From NCBI GenBank assembly GCA_003952965.2, contig CM025855.1:29664835-29728834 (forward strand): a stretch of 64,000 nucleotides of DNA, given 5' to 3'. Within the stretch, counting starts at the first letter, position 1, and every line of letters starts with the position of its first letter. This stretch comes from Morella rubra (lineage: Eukaryota > Streptophyta > Magnoliopsida > Fagales > Myricaceae). A model generated the notes under the pieces. The model was not told where the DNA came from. It searched no databases and saw only the letters and a list, made by a program, of their open reading frames with translations. This document shows positions 56,431 to 64,000 of the stretch, one piece after another. The position numbers and the translations under genes are program-made.

Positions 56431-57525
56431 CGTAAATAGATAATTGACTCATAGAACTTTCTATTCATTATCGCCAGCTGGCAATATGCAGTTGAGATAT
56501 AAAAGACAAAAGTCTTCTTGTAAATTACTCTCCCCAAAACCTGGCTATGAAATAACATTATTGCTTTTATCTCACCTTAGAGAAATGATCCTTTACCGCC
56601 TTGTAAATATTAAACATTCTCTTCTGCAACAAATGAAGCTGAAATGATTTTATTTGCCCATTTCCGTACAAGCTGTTATCTAGAAATTGTTGTTTTTGAC
56701 CATAAAAGGTCAACTGTTGGGATTTGTTATTGCTGAACCAAGTCTGGCGCTGCTCGTATCCTTAGAGAAGCGACACGAGTTCTATATAGCTAGGACGTGG
56801 TGGTTTTAGCATTGTTGTAGCAAAGGACTCATATTTTGGTCCAAGGCTGGTGAGGAGTGAAAATATTTTCACTTTGTCAGGAACTGGGCTTCCGATGGCA
56901 GCCAAACTATCAGTGATGTGCTTGAAACGTCGGAGATGTTCACTAATTGAGATGTCATCTTCCTTGCGAAGATATGTGAGTTCTTGTCGAAGTGTATATT
57001 CACGCTCCTGCGAATCTTGTGCATAAGCCTCTTGAAGGGCATTCCAAACGTCTTTAGCAGTGTCTAACCCAATGACAATGCTAAGAGCCTCTTCGGATAG
57101 AGTACCAATAAGCCATCCTCGAAGAAGTCGATCAAACTTGCACCATGCGATATATTCTTCTGTAAGTTTTGCGGTAGGATTTTCGGGAGTGACGGCGGTA
57201 TGCATGGGTGGAGGATTTGTTGTATCTATGAGGTGATCAACAAGTTCTTCACTTTCGGCAAGAGCTAGAGCTTGCTCACGCCATAAAGGGTAATTGTCGT
57301 GTTTGAGTTTTAGGGTGACGAAGTTGCCAATGTTGAGGGAAAGGGATGCCATGAAAAAATCTCTGTGCTCACTGTGGCTCTGATACCAAATGGAAAAATT
57401 GGATAAAACTTTTAGACCTTTTTTATTGACTCAACGTGAGCTACAGAGATGAATCACATGGAATATATAAGCTGACTAACTGTACACGACAGTTAGGCTG
57501 TTTGCGAAAATCAAGAATTGTAAAA
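56430..57525 (-). mobile_element. Ty1/copia retrotransposon fragment: partial LTR, primer-binding site and gag
   Basis: On the minus strand: the inner end of a 5' LTR (from 57391 upward, ending ...ccaatttttcca; outer boundary uncertain, perhaps 57525), a primer-binding site tggtatcagagcca complementary to initiator Met-tRNA (57388-57375), then gag. No pol genes or second LTR are present; similarity fades near 56430. The element is therefore truncated shortly after gag. Confidence 0.8.
56762..57352 (-). pseudogene. Copia gag (UBN2-type), interrupted by a stop
   Basis: 196 codons from ATG at 57352: MASLSLNIGNFVTLKLKHDN, YPLWREQALALAESEELVDH, WLIGTLSEEALSIVIGLDTA, VWNALQEAYAQDSQEREYTL, RRFKHITDSLAAIGSPVPDK, YESFATTMLKPPRPSYIELV. 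These are hallmarks of the copia gag (DUF4219 plus UBN2) region. TAA at 56762 is followed in the same frame by GYEQRQTWFSNNKSQQLTFY, which normally continues gag, so the stop is a secondary lesion. No CCHC zinc knuckle is reached before the element ends. Confidence 0.85.
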
Positions 57526-59551
57526 CAGATTTTTGAATTGAAAAAAAATTGTTGAGCAGTATCTCAGAAGTTGCAGATTGTTCAGCGGATCCTCGGCAGT
57601 TGCAGATTCCACTATTCAAGCTTTGAAGTTAGACCACTTTTTGACTTGTTCTGTTGAAAACTCTCTTTAACCAAGTCTTCATGCAACGCCCTGACATTGA
57701 ATTGAATTTAACTTTTGAACTGGAGGAGCTGTACTCAAATCTATCTTATCACCAGAAATATCTCCATGAGCATTTGAATAGCCGTGAGAATATGCATCCT
57801 TGTCTCTCCATTTTTTACCTTCCTTATCTCTCCATTTATTCTCCTTACTGACTGATTTGACGAGCTGAACTGGGTTAATAGGAAATGTCTAAGGATCACC
57901 CGGAAACTTGTACTCTGCTTGATATTCCTTCCGATATTGCAACTTGTGATGATTCTGCGGTCTATCAGAGTCTTGGTTGTTGGTTGATTTCATTTTATGT
58001 AGAAAAAAAAAATTTATTGCATCGCAGCAAAACAAAGGACACAGACAATCAACTGCAGTGTTAGACCTCAAACAGAATCAGCTTGGTTCTTACAAAATTC
58101 TCTTATCTCCAACCGTCGAGTTCCCCTGTCATGGAGTCGTGCATTCCTTGCCGTCCATACATAATAAATCACAGCACTAATGGGAATCTTCTGCTTTTTT
58201 TTTTTCTAACTTAAAGGAGAAAAAAGTCGCAAAGCAGAATAAAAGCAGGAATGCTACAAGGACCAAAAAACCAATAAACATAGAACGAGCAGCCCACTGA
58301 TACTTGCTGGTTTTTTTTTTTTTTTTGAGCAAAGACATACTATTATTAAACTAAAAGAAAGCACAAACAGAGTACATCAAACCCCTTAAGGGGGTTCAAA
58401 ATCTGCGTAAACCCAAGGAAACCAGAGTTCTACGGCCTTGATCTTTTGCAAACTTTTTGAAAACTAATATAATGCTTGGCATTTGCCGATTTTTCTTTAG
58501 ATACCCCATTATTTATAACAAATTTATAGATAATATTCAATAAAATAAAATCATAATCCTGGAAAATTGACTCAAGTGATGATACCTAATACATACACTG
58601 TACACGTCTATTCCATGCTGGATTGTTGAGTTATGCAACTCTTGGAGGAATTTTCTTTCTTTCCTCTTTTTGTTACAAATCTAGTAGGTTTTAGGCAAAA
58701 TGCTTTGGGGGAATTTTATCATTTTCATGGCAGTACTACACTCCAAAATACTAACTTTAATTTGAACTCAACACATGGAAGGTGTCCTTGGAGCTAACTA
58801 TTATGATTAGAACCACAAACAGCCACCATTGGCAAATCTAAAACTACAACTAAGAGGAAGCTCAAGTTAATGTAGTCCCACGAAATTCGGGGAATCTTGC
58901 TGGTTAAGTCTCCTGGGAATCTTCCTGCTCACTTGCAACAAAGAGTTAGCATTGCACTCTCTTGCTGTCCAACGAAGGATCTCATTTCATTTCCACCCTC
59001 TGCAGTAAGCACTTATCCCCCAAAGAATCTCAAAACCACATATTGTAGCAAAGTATTGGCAATTGAGGGTTTAAGAATGCAAGCTCCATCAAAAGAAAGT
59101 TGCTTCGAAAGCAAAAGATCCTCGCATGCTGTACAGAATTCCTTCTATGTGGATGTGGTCTCTACCGCCTTTATTGAGTTATCAAAGTGGTGGCATGGAC
59201 CAGATTAGCTTGTATGCCCTAGGACAGATATATTCCATCTAGGGCCCAAACCAAACTGCAAAAGAACTTTTTTTTTGTCGAAGAATGAAGAAATTACTCC
59301 TGACATTCAACATGATTGCTTTCAACTAATTTGTCGACCCCACTAATTTGCGCGCAAGTTTCGATGCAGATTCGTTTGGAATTATAATATAGCCTGAATT
59401 TTCTACTCACGCTTGTCCATTAACAGTTAATTAACTGCTAATAAAGCGGTTCACTTTAATTAACTAATAATATTAGTTAACTAACCGTACTAATCTAAAT
59501 TATCAGTCCAATCAACCCTTGCATCTTCACAGAAAGGGAAAATAACAAGAT
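57526..59551. other. Spacer, no gene recognised
   Basis: 57890-58020 on the minus strand has a short coding-like stretch (RPQNHHKLQYRKEYQAEYKF) of unknown origin. 58897-59208 has a 103-codon plus-strand open frame with no recognised motif. T runs at 58195-58205 and 58312-58326 may be retroposon tails; no TSDs found. Confidence 0.35.
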
Positions 59552-59704
59552 CCAGGAGCGGCTCCAGCTATAGGCAGTAGGCTGTTGCCCAAGGCCCCCA
59601 AAATAGGGAGGCTCCCAATTAAAAATTTTTTTAATAGGTATATTTAAAAAATATTTAATGATAAGGCCTTCAAAAATTTAAATTAAATTATTTGTATAGA
59701 ATTT

Positions 59705-60170
59705 TAGTTAATTAATTTTATTCTAGAAAAAAGCTTATTAAATCTCCTTGATAAAAAGAACCATTAATTATTGAAAGAGGCCTATTAAATCTTCTTGATT
59801 GAAGTAATCATTAACTCTTCACCCATTATAAAGTATCTTGCATGAATCAACCTCTCTCTATTTAAAAGATGTTAATTGCAAATTGATTCAAACGAAATTC
59901 AATAAAATCAATCCTATAAAATCTCTTTAATAAAGTCTTCTTTATTAGAGCATAGATCAACCATATAAAATCTAGTTAATTAATTTTTATTTTAAAAAGA
60001 GACCTATTAAATCTCTTTGATTGAAGGAATTGTTAACTCTTCACCCGTTTATAAAGTCACTTAGCATGATCAATCCTAACGTCTTTTATTTAAAAGATAT
60101 TAATTGCAAATTGATTCAAACGAAATTTCATAAAATCAATATCCTATAAAATCTCCTTAAAATTGGTTGA
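59705..60170. repeat. 268-bp direct duplication in the hAT remnant
   Basis: Copies begin at 59705 and 59973 (both tagttaattaattttt-like), with collinear shared strings such as cctattaaatct, ttaactcttcaccc, aaaagat[g/a]ttaattgcaa and attgattcaaacgaaa. Confidence 0.85.
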
Positions 60171-60204
60171 CAATTGATTGAGAAATCCTATAAAATCTCA
60201 CACC

Positions 60205-60362
60205 TAATTCATTTAATTTTTTTACCGTTACTTGACAAACAAAAATAATTCCTAGCCGTTTATACCATCTAATCATTTAATTTTTTTTACCGTTACTTGA
60301 CAAACAAAAATAATTCCTAGCGGTTTATACCATCTAATTTATTTAATATTTTTACTGTTATA
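60205..60362. repeat. 65-bp tandem repeat, about 2.3 copies
   Basis: The unit contains ttttaccgttacttgacaaa and aaaaataattcctagc, then gtttataccatctaat. Copies start near 60205, 60270 and (partial) 60335. Confidence 0.9.
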
Positions 60363-60483
60363 TGCATTAATTAACAACTAAAAATCTATCTTTAAAAGGA
60401 CTTAATCTATAAACCATTTCACAGTTACTTGAGACAATATTTGGATTGCTTGTTAAGTACAAAAACTACTTAAAAATCATCTC

Positions 60484-60620
60484 AAGTTCAACCATCCTAT
60501 TTTATCTCCTCCTTTATTGGTGCTTCCCAACTCTTAACATTTGGCATCCTCTTAAGTTCAACCATCCTATTTTGTCTCCTCATTTATTGGTGCTTCCAAA
60601 CTCTAATCTTTGCATCAAGA
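60484..60620. repeat. 70-bp tandem duplication
   Basis: Copies at 60484 and 60554 share aagttcaaccatcctatttt and ttattggtgcttcc; few differences. Confidence 0.9.
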
Positions 60621-61279
60621 TCACTCGTGGTCACTAAAGTCCAGGTGCTATTATTCTAAAACTTTTTATTAAGTATTTTTATATTATTTGTATTTTTTTT
60701 CTAATTTTGTGTTTGTGATTAGTTTAGGTTTCATTATCTGTTTAATATAATTTTGAGATACTATGTCTAATAGAAAATATGAATCTGGTTATGAAAAGTT
60801 TAAAAAAGATCATGTTGGCGGTGTCCAAGCTTTTAGTAAAAACTCCCGCAGCTAGACCATATCAGGTTGTATTTGCCCTCCGTACTGCTTCTTCAGTATC
60901 CCTGCCATAGAACCCAACAATTAAGAGATGTTTAGGTATAATTAGTAAAGACCTTTTTTCTTTGTTGGTCTGCAACCAGTTCACAGTTTCTTTTCCGTGG
61001 TGTTCTTAATGTATGTGTGTGTGTTTTGTCTGATTTTCAAGTGGGTTTCCATGTTCCATTTGTAGAAACAAAGGCCCATGAGTCAGCGAAGTTCAAAATT
61101 TCTCTGTCCAAAATAAGAAGCAAAAGTTCAAAACTTATTTTTTTCTCAGCCTCGTTTCTTTCCCCTATAATTCCTGGCTACACATAAAAGGGCTTATTTG
61201 TATTCTTCTTCTTCTTCTTTTTGTTTTTCTTCGTGTTATTTGGTTTCACATTTCTGTTAATGAAGGGGCCCAATGGCAG

Positions 61280-61390
61280 GTATTATGTTCCAAGATATCA
61301 CAACCCTGTTGCTGGATCCTAAAGCCTTCAATGACACTATCGATTTGTTCGTTGAGCGATACAAAGGCAAAAACATTTCAGTAGTTGCAG
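61280..61390 (+). pseudogene. Orphan exon of adenine phosphoribosyltransferase
   Basis: After an intact acceptor (ggcag at 61275-61279) the sequence encodes GIMFQDITTLLLDPKAFNDT followed by IDLFVERYKGKNISVVA, clearly exon 2 of plant APT, the purine-salvage enzyme that makes AMP from adenine and PRPP. The expected donor is altered: the exon ends gttgcag followed by ttgag rather than gt. The next exon (with the dinucleotide GIEARGF region and the PRPP-binding loop) and the first exon are not found nearby. It is a gene fragment, either a relic of a truncated APT gene or a captured exon. Confidence 0.8.
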
Positions 61391-62016
61391 TTGAGTTAAA
61401 AAACAAAAATCACTTATTTTTTTGGTGAAAAGGAATTTATTTTTGGTGGCGTTGCGATTTTGATCAAAAGCCTTTTGGGAGAACTTTTATATTACTGTGA
61501 TTACCTTGAAGGTGGTGGGGTCCATTGCTTACGAGAAAGTAGGTCTGGGTGATGCAGAGAGTGCTCTCTCTTTCCTTCTCTCGTTCTATTGCATAAGTTT
61601 CTTGTTGTCTTTCTGAATGCTTTCGAGTGACATCATGAAATGGAAGTGACTGTGGGTTTTCGGGGGAGTGATTTTTGTTTGACTACGAGCTTTGGTTGTG
61701 GGGTGTGGTGGTTGGTTATGGATGCCCAACTTGTTAAAGTGTGGACCCGTCTGATGCGAGTTTCAATTGGGCTGGTCTTTTGGCTCATTATAATGCGGGT
61801 TTTACATTTCACTGTTAATTGACTTGTTTGTATGCCTAGTTTGTTTTCTTTCTTTTTCATGCTTTATTGATTCAATTTTATTAAATTCGTCTGAACTTGA
61901 GTGGCATTTGTAGATGTATATAAGTTGGCATATATACTTCATGATGTGTCCTGGTTTATTCCTGAGTTTCCTACTTATTGAAGTCCTGCTCAAGACCAGC
62001 CGTTCATCAAAGTTTG
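61391..62016. other. Spacer after APT fragment
   Basis: Could contain degraded APT introns. 61500-61620 is CT-rich. No exon recognised. Confidence 0.35.
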
Positions 62017-64000
62017 ATCATTGGGTTATGTTGGAGGTTTGATTGTGGTCTGCATATAGTCTGTCTATACGGAGCTGGCGCTTTGATGTTTTGAGAGCCT
62101 AGGAAGTTTGTTCCAAGTTTGATCAAGATTACGAAAGACTGTTGTAACGGTTTTAACAGAAGTGCCCAAGATTCAAGAATCTTGAAACTTCGTGAATCTC
62201 TTCCCTCCGACTCCTGAAAGTACAAAAGCCATTTTTCTCACAATTATAAAAACACGTTCCTTGAGATATCTCTGTGACCTAAGATTTCGAGAGCCTTCCT
62301 CTAGTACCTTCCGGTTAATGTTTCTGTAGCTGTTTCTGTGAGAACTGAGATTGAACCCAACAAGATTCCTGCTTCCCCTATTTCTCAGATTCGATCACCA
62401 AGAAAATACCCAGACTGTTTGTTCCAACTGTAAGAAAGATGATTGCACGTGAATGTGTGGAAAGATCAACTGGGCTATTGAAATCGGTTTTTGGAATCAA
62501 GATCTTCAAATGGAAGAGGAGTTCCTCGTTCCCTGCATGGTGCAGAGCTGGATGTTGTATTCCAGGTAAGGTACAAGTTGTGTTAGACTAGCAACGGGGT
62601 GTTGGGTAGTTTATAGATCACTGTGTACTGAGTTTGAAGTTTTTAGTGGATTCGCTTAAACCGCTTACAAGCCCGGAGAGTTTTTTCCTCTTGAAAGATT
62701 TCTTTCAAGTGGTTTTTCTCTTCGTCATCAATTTGGTGTTATTGTTGTGATTGATTTTAAGTTTATTGATTGTTTATTTTGTTTTTGATTGAAGAATTAT
62801 AGTGTTCGTTCACCTGATATATTGAATTGATTATTCCGCATGATATACTTTCTGAAATTGCTGATAAGCTTGTGAAGTTTGTGCAAGTAGTTTAAAAAAG
62901 AAATTTTTAGAACCTATTCAACCCCCCTTCTAGGTTCGGCTATTGTTTTGAGTCTTGAAACCTTGTTCAATTGGTATCAGAGCCATACATCGACTCCAAA
63001 GACTCAAATATTCAATATGGATAAAGTTATCATTGAATGTTCCTCCGTATTTCGATGGATCGAACTACGCGTATTGGAAAGTGAAAATGAGAGCATTTCT
63101 CAAGTCTATAGATGAAAGAGTATGGACTCTGTGACTTTAGGATGGGAGAAACCTTATACTGTTGTAAATGAAGAAAAGATTGTGAAAGAACCACAGCAAT
63201 GGTCTGCAAGTGAGTTGCTAAATGCCAGCTGGAATAGTAAAGGGAATTAACGCCATTTTCATGAGCGTTTCCCCTGAAGAATTATGCGGATTTCTAACTG
63301 TGAAACAGCAAAAGAGGCGTGGGATATCCTCTTGGTCACCCATGAAGGTACAAAGGCAGTTAGAGATTCAAAACTACAAATGAATATTACGAAATTTGAA
63401 GAGTTAAGAATGAAAGACGTGAAACGTTTGATGAGTTTTACGGGAAACTCACAAATCTGGTCAACTGCAGCTTTAGTTTAGGTGAGAAAATACCTGAAAC
63501 TAAGGTCGTTCGTAAGATTCTGAGATCACTACCAGAAAGGTTTAGAGCTAAGGTGATAGCCATTGAAGAAAGTAAAAATCTGGACTCAATCAAGCTTGAC
63601 GAACTAGTGGGCTCTCTTCAAACATATGAAATGGGGTTTCCTCCATCTAAGAAAGGAAAATCAATTGCCTTGAAAGTAAAGAATGATGATTCAGATTCTG
63701 AAGATGAAGAAATGGATGAAGAAGATATTGCCTGTTTGTCAAGAATTCGAAAAGTCTTCAAATTTAAAAAGGGCAGAAACTGGAAGGACAGAAGTCAAAT
63801 TCGAAGCCCTTTACCAAGACAAGTTGGAAGAAAAATGAACAAAAGGATAAAATTGAACGAAGGGAATTCAAGAAGAAACCAGACCAGGGATACAATGCCA
63901 TGAATGCAAAGGGTTTGGTCACTTTAAAGCTGAATGCCCAACCTTCTTGAAATCCAAAGGAAAGCGAGTGTTAAAGACTTCTCTCTCAGATTCAGAATCA
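62017..64000 (+). mobile_element. Ty1/copia retrotransposon, 5' LTR to gag, runs off right edge
   Basis: A 5' LTR of about 0.95 kb is inferred: start uncertain (around 62017), TATA-like aattataaaaaca near 62241, and inner end ccttgttca at 62969. A primer-binding site tggtatcagagcca (62972-62985) complementary to initiator Met-tRNA follows, then gag from 63017. The rest of the element lies beyond the window. Confidence 0.8.
63017..64000 (+). pseudogene. Copia gag with CCHC zinc knuckle, frameshifted
   Basis: Starts at ATG 63017. Motifs appear in shifting frames: FDGSNYAYWKVKMRAFLKSI then DERVWT, RISNCETAKEAWDILLVTHE, LRSLPERFRAKVIAIEESKN, DELVGSLQTYEMGFPPSKKG, an acidic run (DDSDSEDEEMDEED), and a perfect CX2CX4HX4C zinc knuckle CHECKGFGHFKAEC at 63896-63937. 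At least three frame breaks are needed to join them, including one between the acidic run and the knuckle and stops near 63132 and 63479. The gag of this copy is not functional as sequenced. Confidence 0.85.

Larger units (their letters stand above)
59552..60812 (+). mobile_element. hAT-superfamily (TTF-type zinc-finger) remnant
   Basis: The left side begins ccaggagcggctccag and continues cccaaggcccccaaaatagg, a phrase typical of the termini of plant hAT elements with TTF-type zinc-finger transposases. At 60763 an ATG opens a frame reading MSNRKYESGYEKFKKDH, the start of such a transposase, but the similarity is lost after about 16 codons (60812) and the rest of the protein is absent. The stretch between end and ATG is filled by tandem duplications. 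Confidence 0.6.

Overview
The window is nuclear DNA from a flowering plant, most likely a woody eudicot. The evidence is spliced genes with GT-AG introns, AT-rich spacers, a plant-type PPR gene, a plant MSH4, an ALIS (CDC50) subunit, and abundant plant transposons (MULE, hAT, Ty1/copia, LINE, tRNA-SINE). A run of exactly 1000 N at 45275-46274 shows a draft scaffold. I do not name a species.

Layout. 25-3977 (-): 5' part of an ALA-interacting subunit gene (CDC50/LEM3 family), running off the left edge. 5621-5783: tRNA-derived SINE with target-site duplications, just upstream of an intronless PPR gene (5935-8100, +). 10623-13107 (-): three-exon WD40 gene of the PAK1IP1/MAK11 type. 14461-29231: a large TIR-bounded transposon block. 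Its outer element (about 200-bp inverted repeats, possible 9-bp TSD) holds a second, 9000-bp Mutator-like element (16938-25937, TIRs about 180-190 bp, perfect 9-bp TSD). The inner MULE carries a decayed mudrA-type transposase, a GT-rich minisatellite, a convergent GRF zinc-finger gene, and two retroposed insertions with their own TSDs. 33824-36387 (+): small conserved three-exon gene with an apparent +1 frameshift in exon 1. 47291-49306 (+): complete gene for ribosomal protein eL15 (RPL15). 50420-54165 (-): ATPase half of the meiotic MutS homologue MSH4; its N-terminal exons were not found. 56430-64000 is transposon-rich: a broken copia element, a hAT remnant with three sets of tandem duplications, an orphan adenine phosphoribosyltransferase exon, and the 5' end of a second copia element leaving the right edge.

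The host genes are housekeeping or meiotic and unrelated in function; there is no operon-like organisation. The most notable biology is the nested MULE system, in particular the GRF zinc-finger ORF that converges on the transposase, and structural damage in two host genes (an exon-edge duplication at the MSH4 P-loop exon; a frameshift in the small gene). Exon boundaries were derived by hand from reading frame, splice consensus and family similarity recalled from memory; no alignment was run. About half of the window, mainly 29.2-33.6, 37-46 and 54.3-56.4 kb, is AT-rich sequence in which I recognise little.
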